A DNA stretch of 64,000 nt. Source: Phycisphaerales bacterium. GTDB lineage: Bacteria > Planctomycetota > Phycisphaerae > Tepidisphaerales > Tepidisphaeraceae. The stretch lies in assembly GCA_020853095.1 (NCBI GenBank), contig JADYZN010000014.1:1-64000 (forward strand), in the 5' to 3' direction. The position numbers and the translations under genes were made by a program. A model generated the notes under the pieces. That model saw nothing but the letters and a program-made list of their open reading frames with translations, had not been told where the DNA came from and searched no databases. Every line of letters begins with the position of its first letter. The stretch's first letter is position 1. Of this stretch, positions 51,883-60,955 are shown piece by piece.

Positions 51883-54225
51883 ATGGTCTCAGGACGCACA
51901 AAAGGGCGGATTTCCCAGCTTTGGCAGATGCCGTTGCTGCTGGTGTCCTTGGGATTGTTCGGCTATGCCGCCTACTTGTTCATTGATCCCAAGGCGGGGC
52001 CGTCGATTGATCAGAAGATCGAATGGGCGCAGACCTATCTGAAGCAGGATCGGCCGGAAGCGGCGATCGAATATCTCAATCAACTGCTGGAAACCGAAAA
52101 GATGGATCGCGAGCACGAAGCCCGCGTTCATCTTCTGCTGGCCGAGGCGCTGGACCAGGGACAGAGACAGAAAAAGATCGACATCCCGGCCAACCACGAA
52201 CGGATCATCGAGCAGATTCGCCTGGCGTTGGCGCTGGGCGCCAAACCGGATGCGGCGATGTATCTGCGATTGGGCGAGGCCTTTGAGGCGTTGGGTCGGA
52301 CGGCCGAGGCGCTGGCGAATTATCGGCAGGCGATGGCGTTGGACCCGAACCAGTCCCTGCGGTTGCAAAAGCGGGTGATCGAGCTGCAGGTGGATCAGGG
52401 GGAGCCATCGGCGGCCGAGGCGCTGCTGGACAATTATCTCAAGAGCAGGGATTTGACCAGCGCCGAGCGGGCCTGGGCGTTGGGCCAGCGGGCGCAGCTG
52501 CTGATCGACCGCGGTTCGGTTCCCGAGGCGCGCACGCTGCTGATGGAGGCGCTGAAACTGCAACTCGATCCCGTGGCGCAGGGGGAATTGAATTACCGGC
52601 TGGGATATTGCGCGTTGAAACTGGGCGATCCGGCCGAGGCCGAACGCTATCTGCGGGTGGCGCGGGATCAGCTTCGCGTGCAGCATCCGGTCGATGCGGA
52701 TGCGTGTTATCTGCTGGGCAAAATATATCAGGATCGCAAACAGCCCGAACAGGCCAATTCGTTTTATCAGATCGTGCTGGTGAGCCACCCGGAGGCGAAG
52801 GTCGCCCCGCTGGCCCGTCTGGGCAGAGGGCTTTGCCGGATCATGCTCAACGAGGATGATCCGGGGTTGACGGACCTGCATGACCTGGTGGGAGAAGTGG
52901 GCCGCAAATCCTCGCGGGCAAAGTACAAACCCGAGGCGCTGGAGTCGCTGCGGCAGGCGTGCGGGATGCTGGCCGACAAGGGCAATTTCTCCGGCGCGTT
53001 GGAAGTGCTGGCGTACGAGCAGCAGTTGCAGCCGGACCCGCCGGCGGCGTTTTTCGCGCGGCTGGGGCGAGTGTATGAAAAACGGGCGGATCAACTGGAG
53101 GCGAGCCTGGCGGATGCCCGGCCGGCCGACCAGGCCCGCCGCGGCCAGCAGGTTTGGGACATGCGATCCAGGGCGGGGGATGCGTACATCGCCTATTCGC
53201 GGGCGCTGACGCTGGCGGATGACAAGGGGTATGGGGAGGCGATGTGGAAGGGGATCGAGCTGTACGACCGGGCGGCCGATTTGCAGCGGGTGATCAGCGC
53301 CCTGGAAGTGTTCATCGCCGAGCGGCCGGAAGACCCGTTGACGCCCGATGCGTTGTTGCGGCTGGGAAGAGCGTTGCAGGCCGGCGGGCAGATCGACAAG
53401 GCGATTGCCGCATACGTGCGCATCGCGTTTCGTTATCCCAACAGCCTGGCGGCCAGCAAGTCGGCCGTGCCGTTGGCGCAGGCGTATCTGGCCAAGGGGC
53501 CTGAGCAGTATTCCAAGGCCGAAAGCGTTCTCCTGAGCGTGTTGGAGAACAACCCGCTGCTGACGCCCGATGCGATGGAATTTCGCCGGGCGTTGTTTGA
53601 ACTGGGGCAGTTGTATTACCGCACCGGCCGGTACGAGGAGGCGGTGTCGCGGCTGGAGGAATGGATCGGGAGGTATCCCAGGGAACAACAGGTCGGTCAG
53701 TTGATCTTTTTGATGGCCGACAGTTATCGAAAAAGCGCGGGGCTGCTGGACAGCCGGCTGGCGGTCGACAAGGAGCCGCCGGCCACCATGCCGGCCGATC
53801 AGGCGGAGGCGACGGCGGCCCGGCGGGATCGGCTGGCCAAGGCGCGAAAGCTGTATGACCGGGTGATCGAGACCTATCGCGTCGGAGGGACGGCCGCGGA
53901 GGTGGACCGGCTGTATCTGAAGCTCAGTTATTTTTATCGCGCGGATTGCACCTACGACCTGGGGGATTACGAGGAGGCGATCCGGCTCTACGACGCGGCG
54001 GCGTTTCGGTATCAGGAAGACCCCTCGGCGCTGGCGGCGTACGTTCAGATCGTCAACTCGTATTGCGCGTTGGGAAAAATCGCCGAAGCCCGGACCGCCA
54101 ACGAGCGGGCCAAATGGCTGCTTCGACGCATGCCGGCCAGCGCCTTTGAGGATGGCTCGTTTGTGATGCCCAAGACGTACTGGGAGCAATGGCTGGCGTG
54201 GACCAGCCAGTCGGGAATGTGGTGA
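51883..54225 (+). CDS. Membrane-anchored TPR-repeat protein
   Basis: This 780-aa protein has one N-terminal membrane helix (MPLLLVSLGLFGYAAYLFID, about residues 16-35). The rest is almost wholly tetratricopeptide repeats (for example AMYLRLGEAFEALGRTAEALA and LYYRTGRYEEAVSRLEEWI). ATG 51883 is chosen because the earlier in-frame ATG (51811) would prefix an unrelated Trp-rich stretch. Its stop overlaps the FlgN-like start, so it is probably part of the flagellar unit, as a scaffold. The partner is unknown. Confidence 0.78.
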   Translation: MVSGRTKGRISQLWQMPLLLVSLGLFGYAAYLFIDPKAGPSIDQKIEWAQTYLKQDRPEAAIEYLNQLLETEKMDREHEARVHLLLAEALDQGQRQKKIDIPANHERIIEQIRLALALGAKPDAAMYLRLGEAFEALGRTAEALANYRQAMALDPNQSLRLQKRVIELQVDQGEPSAAEALLDNYLKSRDLTSAERAWALGQRAQLLIDRGSVPEARTLLMEALKLQLDPVAQGELNYRLGYCALKLGDPAEAERYLRVARDQLRVQHPVDADACYLLGKIYQDRKQPEQANSFYQIVLVSHPEAKVAPLARLGRGLCRIMLNEDDPGLTDLHDLVGEVGRKSSRAKYKPEALESLRQACGMLADKGNFSGALEVLAYEQQLQPDPPAAFFARLGRVYEKRADQLEASLADARPADQARRGQQVWDMRSRAGDAYIAYSRALTLADDKGYGEAMWKGIELYDRAADLQRVISALEVFIAERPEDPLTPDALLRLGRALQAGGQIDKAIAAYVRIAFRYPNSLAASKSAVPLAQAYLAKGPEQYSKAESVLLSVLENNPLLTPDAMEFRRALFELGQLYYRTGRYEEAVSRLEEWIGRYPREQQVGQLIFLMADSYRKSAGLLDSRLAVDKEPPATMPADQAEATAARRDRLAKARKLYDRVIETYRVGGTAAEVDRLYLKLSYFYRADCTYDLGDYEEAIRLYDAAAFRYQEDPSALAAYVQIVNSYCALGKIAEARTANERAKWLLRRMPASAFEDGSFVMPKTYWEQWLAWTSQSGMW

Positions 54226-54665
54226 TGAGCGATGCGGTGATCGAAGCTCTGGAGGAGCAGGTGGCCTGCTATCGGCGGCTGGCGAAACTGGCCGAGCAGC
54301 AGCACGAACACGTTCAGCACGCGCAGACCGAGCGGCTGCTGGAGGTTTTGTGCCGCCGTCAGGAGGTGCTGGATGACGTGGCCCGGCTGGAACGCGACAT
54401 CGCGCCGGCCCGGCGAAAATGGAGCGAATACGCCGCGGCGCTGGACAATCCGCAACGGCAGCGGGCCGAATTGCTGCTGGGCGAGACCCGCCGGCTGTTG
54501 GAGCAGATCACGGCGGCGGATCGGGATGATGCGCTGATGTTGCAGCAGCGCAAGCTCAACCTCGGCCGGCAGATCAGCGCGGCCCGGACGGCCGGGCAGG
54601 TGAACCGAAATTACGCCGCCGCCGCGTATGGCGTGCGATCGGCCCGCGTGGACGTTGGCGGGTGA
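54225..54665 (+). CDS. FlgN-like flagellar chaperone
   Basis: This 146-aa, wholly helical protein has no Trp-rich core (MSDAVIEALEEQVACYRRLAK at the N-terminus and a Gln/Arg-rich coiled coil after it). It matches the FlgN type of export chaperone for hook-associated proteins in size and pattern. The C-terminus GQVNRNYAAAAYG fits the family's NRxYxxx ending. ATG 54225 overlaps the TPR gene stop. Sequence similarity in this family is weak, so context weighs heavily. Confidence 0.7.
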   Translation: MSDAVIEALEEQVACYRRLAKLAEQQHEHVQHAQTERLLEVLCRRQEVLDDVARLERDIAPARRKWSEYAAALDNPQRQRAELLLGETRRLLEQITAADRDDALMLQQRKLNLGRQISAARTAGQVNRNYAAAAYGVRSARVDVGG

Positions 54666-54678
54666 GGGAAACGTTGCG

Positions 54679-55515
54679 ATGACCGTGATGACCAAGCCAA
54701 TTTCCGATGCGAGCCAGAGAATCGAGGAGCTGGGGCGGATCATCATGGCCTATTCGGAAGTGACCGAGAGATTGCAGGAGTCGCACGAACGGCTTGAAAA
54801 GACGGTCGCCGCATTGCGAGAGGAACTGGGAGATAAAAACCGCCAGCTTGAGCGTCGAAACCGACTGGCGGCCCTGGGCGAAATGGCGGCGGGAATGGCG
54901 CACGAGATTCGCAACCCGCTGGGTGGAATCCAGTTGTATGCCTCCATGCTGGCCGGCGACGTGGCGGATCGGGAGGAACCACTGCAACGGGTGAGGAAAA
55001 TTTCAGCCGGCGTCAAACGGCTCGAAGGGCTGGTCGGTCAGGTGCTGCAATTCGCCCGTGAAATTCGTCCGAATTATTCGCCGGTGAACCTGAGTGAATT
55101 GGTCACACAGGTGATCGAATGGACGCAGGAATCCGCGACAAGCCGCGACGTTCGCTGCCAAACAAGCGGGCCGGAAGACCTGATTGTCCAAGTCGATGAG
55201 CTGCTGATGGGCCAGGCGGTGATGAACCTGGTCCAGAACGCGATTCAGGCGTGCGGGCCGGGCGGATGCGTGCGGGTGGAATTTGATCGAGGCGAAAAAT
55301 CGCGGGAAGCCCAATTTCATCTGGCGGTCAGCGACAACGGGACCGGTGTCGATCCGGCCGTGATGGACCGCATTTTCAATCCGTTTTTCACCACGCGGGA
55401 GACCGGCACGGGGCTTGGATTGGCGATCGTGCATCGGATCGTCGAAGCGCACGAAGGGACGATCACGCTGCGAAATCAGGAACAAGGCGGAGCGAGGTTC
55501 GAAATCTCCATTTGA
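54679..55515 (+). CDS. Soluble histidine kinase of the flagellar two-component pair (FlgS/FleS-like)
   Basis: This 278-aa protein has an N-terminal coiled coil (residues 25-65). The phosphoacceptor His is in MAAGMAHEIRNPLGG. The HATPase domain follows (NLVQNAIQACGPGG, VSDNGTGVDP, FTTRETGTGLGLAIVHRIVEAHEG). There is no membrane segment or known sensor domain, as in FlgS, which responds to assembly of the export apparatus. The response regulator follows 17 bp later. Start ATG 54679. Confidence 0.88.
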   Translation: MTVMTKPISDASQRIEELGRIIMAYSEVTERLQESHERLEKTVAALREELGDKNRQLERRNRLAALGEMAAGMAHEIRNPLGGIQLYASMLAGDVADREEPLQRVRKISAGVKRLEGLVGQVLQFAREIRPNYSPVNLSELVTQVIEWTQESATSRDVRCQTSGPEDLIVQVDELLMGQAVMNLVQNAIQACGPGGCVRVEFDRGEKSREAQFHLAVSDNGTGVDPAVMDRIFNPFFTTRETGTGLGLAIVHRIVEAHEGTITLRNQEQGGARFEISI

Positions 55516-55532
55516 ACGGGAGGAGCGGGCAC

Positions 55533-56900
55533 ATGGCACGAATTTTAATCGCGGACGATCAGGAAATGATGCGGGATTCGCTGGCGGCGACGCTGGTGCG
55601 GCAGGGTCACGAGGTGGTCGCCTGTTCGGATGGGGCGATGGCGGCTTCCAAGCTGGCCGAGGGGCGGTTTGATCTGCTGATCACCGATCTGAAAATGCCC
55701 AAACTGACCGGCATCGAACTGCTGGCCGAGTCGCGGAAATTGCGGCCGGAAATGCCCGTGGTGCTGATGACCGCCTTCGCCACCGTCCAAACGGCCGTCG
55801 AGGCGATGAAACTGGGGGCGTACGACTACATCCAAAAGCCCTTCGATGGCGAAGAAATCAAACTGCTGGTCGAACGCACGCTCGAACACAACCGGCTGAT
55901 CAAGGAAAACGACGCCCTGCGGGCCATGGCGGAATTGTCCACCCAGCGGCCGCTGATCGGCTCCAGCGAATCGATGCAGGCGATCCGCGCTACCATCGAA
56001 CAGATCGGCCGCAGCAGCGCGACCGTCCTGATCCGGGGTGAGTCGGGAACCGGCAAGGAGCTGGTGGCGCGGGCGATCCACCAGGCCTCCGATCGGCGCG
56101 ACCGCCCGATGCTGGCGGTCAATTGCGCCGCGTTGAGCGAGAACCTGCTGGAAAGCGAATTGTTCGGCCATGAAAAAGGCTCGTTCACCGGCGCGGATCG
56201 CCTTCGTCGCGGCCGCTTTGAACTGGCCGACGGGGGGACGTTGCTGCTGGATGAGATCAGCGAAATCGCCCCGGCCATGCAGGCCAAACTGCTGCGGGTG
56301 TTGCAGGAAAACCAGTTTGAACGGGTCGGCAGCAGCCTCACGCAGCAGGTGGACGTCCGCGTGGTGGCGACCAGCAACCGCGACCTGGAAAAAGAGGTCG
56401 AGGCGGGGCGGTTTCGACAGGACCTGTATTACCGCCTGAACGTCGTCCCGATCGACCTGCCGCCGCTGCGACAGCGGGCGGAGGATGTGCCGGAATTGGC
56501 CCGCCATTTTCTGCACCAGATTGCCCGCCGCGAAAACACGGCCTTTCGACACCTCGAATCCGAGGCGATGCGGCTGCTGCAGAAGTATCCCTGGCCGGGA
56601 AACGTGCGTGAATTGCAGAACATCGTCGAGCGGGCCAGCGTACTGGAACGACAGGAAGGGGTTGTGCGGGCTTCCACCCTCGAACCCTGGCTCAAGACGC
56701 GCGCCGTTGAACAGGTCGGCGACCTGGCCGGCAAGCCACTGGCGGACGTCGAAAAGCACGTCATCCTCAGCACGCTGGAACGGTTCAAAGGCCACCGCAT
56801 CAAGACGGCCGGCGCGCTGGGCATCGGCGTGCGGACGCTGGGCATGAAATTGAAAAAATGGCGTGAAGAAGGCGTCGAGATGGTCGAGATCAGCGTGTGA
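55533..56900 (+). CDS. Sigma54-dependent response regulator (FlgR/FlrC-like)
   Basis: This 455-aa NtrC-family activator has a receiver domain (residues 1-120) with the phosphorylation Asp in LLITDLKMP. A AAA+ domain follows with Walker A GESGTGKE and the loop GSFTGA. The loop contacts sigma54 and is usually GAFTGA. A Fis-type HTH closes the protein (ERFKGHRIKTAGALGIGVRTL). It probably turns on the flagellar operon behind it from a sigma54 promoter. GGGAGGAG precedes ATG 55533. Confidence 0.92.
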   Translation: MARILIADDQEMMRDSLAATLVRQGHEVVACSDGAMAASKLAEGRFDLLITDLKMPKLTGIELLAESRKLRPEMPVVLMTAFATVQTAVEAMKLGAYDYIQKPFDGEEIKLLVERTLEHNRLIKENDALRAMAELSTQRPLIGSSESMQAIRATIEQIGRSSATVLIRGESGTGKELVARAIHQASDRRDRPMLAVNCAALSENLLESELFGHEKGSFTGADRLRRGRFELADGGTLLLDEISEIAPAMQAKLLRVLQENQFERVGSSLTQQVDVRVVATSNRDLEKEVEAGRFRQDLYYRLNVVPIDLPPLRQRAEDVPELARHFLHQIARRENTAFRHLESEAMRLLQKYPWPGNVRELQNIVERASVLERQEGVVRASTLEPWLKTRAVEQVGDLAGKPLADVEKHVILSTLERFKGHRIKTAGALGIGVRTLGMKLKKWREEGVEMVEISV

Positions 56901-56942
56901 TGCGCAGCGCGGGTTTTGCGCATCGGGCGCAGGTATTGCGCC
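56900..56942. promoter_or_regulatory. Candidate upstream activator sites of the flagellar operon
   Basis: Two dyads lie directly behind the response-regulator gene: ATGCGCA (56900-56906) with TGCGCAT (56917-56923), and GGCGCA (56926-56931) with TGCGCC (56937-56942). They are about 55-95 bp upstream of the -24 element, as expected for binding sites of a sigma54 activator. Confidence 0.5.
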
Positions 56943-56994
56943 GATGTTCGTTGGAGATCGGCGGGACTTGAGGAAAAATCGCCGCGACCATCCG

Positions 56995-57010
56995 TGGCAC
57001 GGGTTTTGAT
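56995..57010 (+). promoter_or_regulatory. Sigma54 promoter of the flgB operon
   Basis: TGGCAC (56995-57000) and TTGAT (57006-57010) with five bases between match the -24/-12 pattern TGGCAC-N5-TTGCW except for one base in the -12 element. It lies 15 bp upstream of the flgB ATG. That is a short distance, so the leader would be only a few bases long. The sigma54 activator gene stands just upstream. Confidence 0.6.
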
Positions 57011-57025
57011 AAGCGAGTACGGGCT

Positions 57026-57427
57026 ATGTTTGTCGAAAGGCTATTGAACCAGGGAAGCGCGCCGCTGCTGGAGCGGGTGCTCAAGTTCACGGCCGCCCGG
57101 CACCGCCTGATCGCGGAAAACGTCGTCAACATCGACACGCCCAACTACCGCCAGAAGGATCTGTCGGTTGAAAAATTTCAGGCGATGCTCCGCCAGCGCG
57201 TGGCGCTGCGGGATGCGGCCGGCCCCGGGGCGATCGGTTTTAACGACATCGACGCCGAGATCGAACACCCCCGGCGCAACGTGCTGTTTCACGATGGAAA
57301 CAACCGTTCCATGGAGCAGTTGATGACCGACCAGGCCAAGAACGCCATGATGCACAATTTTGTCGTCGAGCTGCTCCGCAAACAGTATGCGACGATGGAA
57401 ATGGCCCTTAAGGAACGCATCGCCTAG
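57026..57427 (+). CDS. flgB: Flagellar basal-body rod protein FlgB
   Basis: This 133-aa rod protein has the N-terminal ERVLKFTAARHRLIAENVVNIDTPNYRQKDL motif. MALKERIA is the C-terminus, with NAMMHNFVVELLRKQYATMEM before it. It is exported through the flagellar type III apparatus and forms the proximal rod. It heads flgB-flgC-fliE-fliF-fliG-fliH-fliI-fliJ. Confidence 0.92.
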   Translation: MFVERLLNQGSAPLLERVLKFTAARHRLIAENVVNIDTPNYRQKDLSVEKFQAMLRQRVALRDAAGPGAIGFNDIDAEIEHPRRNVLFHDGNNRSMEQLMTDQAKNAMMHNFVVELLRKQYATMEMALKERIA

Positions 57428-57456
57428 TTGATGCGCAAATGAAAGGATGGTGAAAA

Positions 57457-57858
57457 ATGTTTGATATTCTTGACGTTGGCGCCAGCGGCCTTCAGGCCCA
57501 GCGCGTGCGGATGGACACCATTGCCGCGAACATCCTGAACATCAACACCACCCGCAACGAGAAAGGGGAAAAAATCCCCTTTCGACGGCGCTTCGTGACC
57601 ATGGCCGCCGGCATGGCGGGCAACCGCGCCAAACCCGGTGTTCACGCGCGAATCGAAATCGACAAAACCCCGTTCCGCACGCAATATGAACCGGGACACC
57701 CCGACGCCGATGCCAACGGCTACGTCAAATATCCCAACATCGACCTGGCCATCGAGCAGGTCAACGCCATGGAGGCGTCGCGGGCCTACGAGGCCAACGT
57801 CACGATGATGGAAGTGACCAAGGCGATGTTGAATTCGTCGCTGCGGTTGATTGCATGA
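57457..57858 (+). CDS. flgC: Flagellar basal-body rod protein FlgC
   Basis: This 133-aa protein has GASGLQAQRVRMDTIAANILNINTT at the start and YVKYPNIDLAIEQVNAMEAS with EANVTMMEVTKAM at the end, as in FlgC. It has no signal peptide because it is exported by the flagellar system. It follows flgB by 29 bp with a good AAAGGA. Confidence 0.92.
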   Translation: MFDILDVGASGLQAQRVRMDTIAANILNINTTRNEKGEKIPFRRRFVTMAAGMAGNRAKPGVHARIEIDKTPFRTQYEPGHPDADANGYVKYPNIDLAIEQVNAMEASRAYEANVTMMEVTKAMLNSSLRLIA

Positions 57859-57882
57859 TGAGGATCCGTTAAGAGACACCAC

Positions 57883-58191
57883 ATGATCGATGGACTGAAC
57901 AACGCGATTAACACGGCCGCCAAAACGGCCGCCACCGGCGGCAAGGCCCCGGCGGCGGGCGGGGCCAACGGATCGAGCTTTTCGGACATGCTCAAGAACA
58001 GCATTGACGAGGTGTCGCGTCTTCAGATGGACGCCAGCAAGGCCGTCGAGGACCTGGCCACCGGCAAGACCGAGGACGTCACCGGCGTCATGACGGCGAT
58101 GGAAAAATCCGACCTGGCGTTCAAAACGCTTCTGGCTATCCGCTCCAAGCTGATGGACGCCTATGAGGAGATCAAGAACATCGCGATGTAG
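57883..58191 (+). CDS. fliE: Flagellar hook-basal body complex protein FliE
   Basis: This 102-aa protein joins the MS ring to the rod. The C-terminal half has SFSDMLKNSIDEVSRLQ and DVTGVMTAMEKSDLAFKTLLAIRSKLMDAYEEI, typical of FliE. An Ala/Gly-rich N-terminal part is normal. Confidence 0.92.
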   Translation: MIDGLNNAINTAAKTAATGGKAPAAGGANGSSFSDMLKNSIDEVSRLQMDASKAVEDLATGKTEDVTGVMTAMEKSDLAFKTLLAIRSKLMDAYEEIKNIAM

Positions 58192-58267
58192 TTGATGGTT
58201 GTCGCGCGGCGGAGCCGCGTGGACAGTATGAAGTTGTGAAATCTTTTAGGCCAGGGAGGGCCGAAAG

Positions 58268-59920
58268 ATGGACATGATCAAATCGCAGTTGCTGCGCATA
58301 CAGCAACAGTTGTCGGGCCTCAGCGCCAGCCAGAAGATGCTGGTGGCCGCGCTGGTCACCATCATGGTGATGACGATGCTCTATTGGGCGCGTTACGCCG
58401 GCACCGCCGAGATGGAAGCGCTGCTTGACCAGCCGTTCAGCTCGGACGAGATCGCCCGCGTCACCGCCAAGCTGGCCTCCCGCGGCATCCGCTACCAGGT
58501 CTCCGGCGACCGCGTGATGGTCCCGTCCGACCGCAAATACGAAGCCCTGGCGGACCTCAGCTACGAACAGCTTCTTCCCCGCAACACCGAAACCGGCTTT
58601 GACATCATCGCCAAGCAGATCAACGCCTTCATGCCCAACAGCCAGGTGCAGGCGATGTACGTCCAGGCCAAGCAGATCACGCTCGCCCGCGTCATCGGCA
58701 ATTATCCCGGCGTCAGCAGCGCCACGGTCCTGATCGATCCCAAGGACGAGGTGCGGCTGGGCAAAAATTCGATCTCGCCCACCGCCATGGTCACCATCCA
58801 GACCCGCGGCGGCGAACGGTTCGACGTCAAACGTCTCGTGGCCGCATCCGCCGACGCGGTGGTGGGGGCGCAGGCCGGCCTTCAACGTAAAAACATCACC
58901 GTGATCATCGACGGCCGGTCCTACCCGGTGCAGGACCGCGAGGATGATTCGGTGCTGGCCGGCGATCAACTGGAATGGAAATACCAGAGCGAACACCTGA
59001 TGGAGGACAAGATCCGCGAACAGTTCTCCTACATCCAGGGTCTGATCGCCTCCGTCACCGTTGACGTCAACATCCGCTCCGAACAGGCCCAGGAGGTCAT
59101 CGTCGACAAAAATAATTTCCTCTACAAGGAAACCTCCATCAGCAACCGCACCGAGGAAGGCTCCTCCGCCAGCCGGGGCATCGCGGACGTCGGCGCTTCG
59201 GCCAACACCCAGATCAGCATCGACGGCGGCGCCGGCGGCGACAACACCACCAGCACCACCTCCGAAGACAAAACCCAGTTCACGCTGATCCCCAGCCAGA
59301 AAACGATCTCCAGCCGAACCCCCGCGGGCAAACCCACCGTGGTGGGCGCTTCGGTGCGCGTGCCGCGGAGTTATTTCGTGCGGATGTACAAGACGTTGCA
59401 CACCGCATCCACCGGCGAACCTTCCGATGCCCAGCTCAAGGACGTGATGGACAACGAGCTGGCGAGCATTCGGGATGGGATCAAAAAATGCACCGGCCTG
59501 AAGGATGACACGGACGTTTCCGTGGCCACCTATGCCGACGTGACGCCCGACCTGGCGATGGCCGCCGCGCAGACGACGGCGGTCTCCTCCCCCGTCACCA
59601 TGATGCTCGGAGGCCACGTCAAGGAAATCGGCGTCGGGGTGCTGGCGGTCGTCAGCCTGCTGATGGTGATGATGATGGTGCGAAAGGGCGCGCCCGTGCC
59701 GGTGGTGGCGGCGGCGGAAGAGCCGGTCCTGCCGCAGATGCTTTCGGCCGGCGAACACCTGGCCGGCGAAGCCGGCGAAGGCGATCCGGCGCTGGATGGG
59801 ATGGAACTGGACGAAGATGCCGTGCGGGCACAGCAGATGCTCGGGCAGGTCTCCACGCTGGTCAAGGAAAACCCCGAAGCGGCGGCGAACCTGGTCAAGC
59901 GCTGGCTGAATCGCACCTGA
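58268..59920 (+). CDS. fliF: Flagellar MS-ring protein FliF
   Basis: This 550-aa membrane protein has N-terminal (about residues 25-42) and C-terminal (about residues 455-475) helices flanking the periplasmic ring-building domains. The short C-terminal cytoplasmic tail (VRAQQMLGQVSTLVKENPEAAANLVKRWL) binds FliG. A 76-bp gap with a small GC hairpin separates it from fliE; GGAGGG lies upstream. Confidence 0.93.
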   Translation: MDMIKSQLLRIQQQLSGLSASQKMLVAALVTIMVMTMLYWARYAGTAEMEALLDQPFSSDEIARVTAKLASRGIRYQVSGDRVMVPSDRKYEALADLSYEQLLPRNTETGFDIIAKQINAFMPNSQVQAMYVQAKQITLARVIGNYPGVSSATVLIDPKDEVRLGKNSISPTAMVTIQTRGGERFDVKRLVAASADAVVGAQAGLQRKNITVIIDGRSYPVQDREDDSVLAGDQLEWKYQSEHLMEDKIREQFSYIQGLIASVTVDVNIRSEQAQEVIVDKNNFLYKETSISNRTEEGSSASRGIADVGASANTQISIDGGAGGDNTTSTTSEDKTQFTLIPSQKTISSRTPAGKPTVVGASVRVPRSYFVRMYKTLHTASTGEPSDAQLKDVMDNELASIRDGIKKCTGLKDDTDVSVATYADVTPDLAMAAAQTTAVSSPVTMMLGGHVKEIGVGVLAVVSLLMVMMMVRKGAPVPVVAAAEEPVLPQMLSAGEHLAGEAGEGDPALDGMELDEDAVRAQQMLGQVSTLVKENPEAAANLVKRWLNRT

Positions 59921-59938
59921 TGACCCGTTGCAGATTGG

Positions 59939-60955
59939 ATGGCGACCATGGCCGGTGAGTTGAGCGGAGTGCGAAAGGCGGCGGTGCTGCTGTTGTCCCT
60001 GGAACAGGACCAGGCGGCGGAGATTCTCAAACGCCTGTCGCCCGAAGCGGTCGAGGAAGTCAGCCGCGAAATCGCCTCGCTGGGCGAAATCTCCCTGGGT
60101 TCGCGCAAGGAAGTCTTCGGCGAATTTTACAACCTGGCGCTGGCCAATTCGTACTTGAGCGAAGGGGGGCTGGAATACGCCAAGTCTTTGTTGAAAAAGT
60201 CGCTCAGCGAAAACGATGCCGACCGCGTGATCAAGCAGGTCACCCAGCAGGTCCAGACCACGCCGTTTTCCTTTTTACAGAAGGCCGAAAGCGAAAACCT
60301 GCTGACGTTCATCCAAGATGAACACCCGCAGACGATCGCGCTGATCCTGGCGCATCTGCCCGCCCAGAAAGCCTCTGAAATTCTCGTCGGTCTGCCCAGC
60401 CAGAAACAGATCGAGGTCGTCAAGCGCGTCGCCAACATGGAGCAGACCAACCCCGAGGTCATCAAGGAGGTCGAACGCGGCCTTGAACACCGCCTCAGCG
60501 ACATCGTCAGCCAGACTTTCGAAAAAGCCGGCGGGGTCGACACCGTCGCCGAAATCCTCAATCTCGCCGACCGCTCCACCGAAAAAGGAATCATGGAGGG
60601 CCTCGAAGCCGAGGACCCCGATCTGGTCGAGCAGATTCGCCGGCTCATGTTCGTCTTCGAGGACATCCTGCTGGTCAACGACAAGGGCATCCAGTCGGTT
60701 CTCAAGGAAGTGGACAACGAGGAGCTGTCGCTGGCCCTGAAGACCGCCAGCGAGGAATTGAAGCAGAAAATCTTCAAGAACATGTCCGAGCGGGCCGCCC
60801 AGCTCATCCAGGAGGACATGCAGTACATGGGGCCGGTTCGCGTCAGCGACGTCGAATCCGCCCAGCAGAAGATCGTGGACATCGTACGTCGGCTCGAAGA
60901 CGCCGGCGAAATCATCATCGCCGGCCGCGGCGGCGAAAAGGAGATGGTGGTCTAG
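59939..60955 (+). CDS. fliG: Flagellar motor switch protein FliG
   Basis: This 338-aa switch protein sits on FliF and contacts the stator. It has RKAAVLLLSLEQDQAAEIL at the start, LTFIQDEHPQTIALILAHL in the middle domain, and MFVFEDILLVNDKGIQSVLKEV in the torque-generating C-terminal domain. It ends one base before fliH. Confidence 0.96.
   Translation: MATMAGELSGVRKAAVLLLSLEQDQAAEILKRLSPEAVEEVSREIASLGEISLGSRKEVFGEFYNLALANSYLSEGGLEYAKSLLKKSLSENDADRVIKQVTQQVQTTPFSFLQKAESENLLTFIQDEHPQTIALILAHLPAQKASEILVGLPSQKQIEVVKRVANMEQTNPEVIKEVERGLEHRLSDIVSQTFEKAGGVDTVAEILNLADRSTEKGIMEGLEAEDPDLVEQIRRLMFVFEDILLVNDKGIQSVLKEVDNEELSLALKTASEELKQKIFKNMSERAAQLIQEDMQYMGPVRVSDVESAQQKIVDIVRRLEDAGEIIIAGRGGEKEMVV

Noticed and set aside
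51889-54189. 766-codon frame opposite the TPR gene
   Set aside because: Antisense shadow; Arg/Gln/Leu-rich with no domain.
58172-59758. 528-codon frame opposite fliF
   Set aside because: Antisense shadow; Asp/His/Gly-rich composition with no motif.
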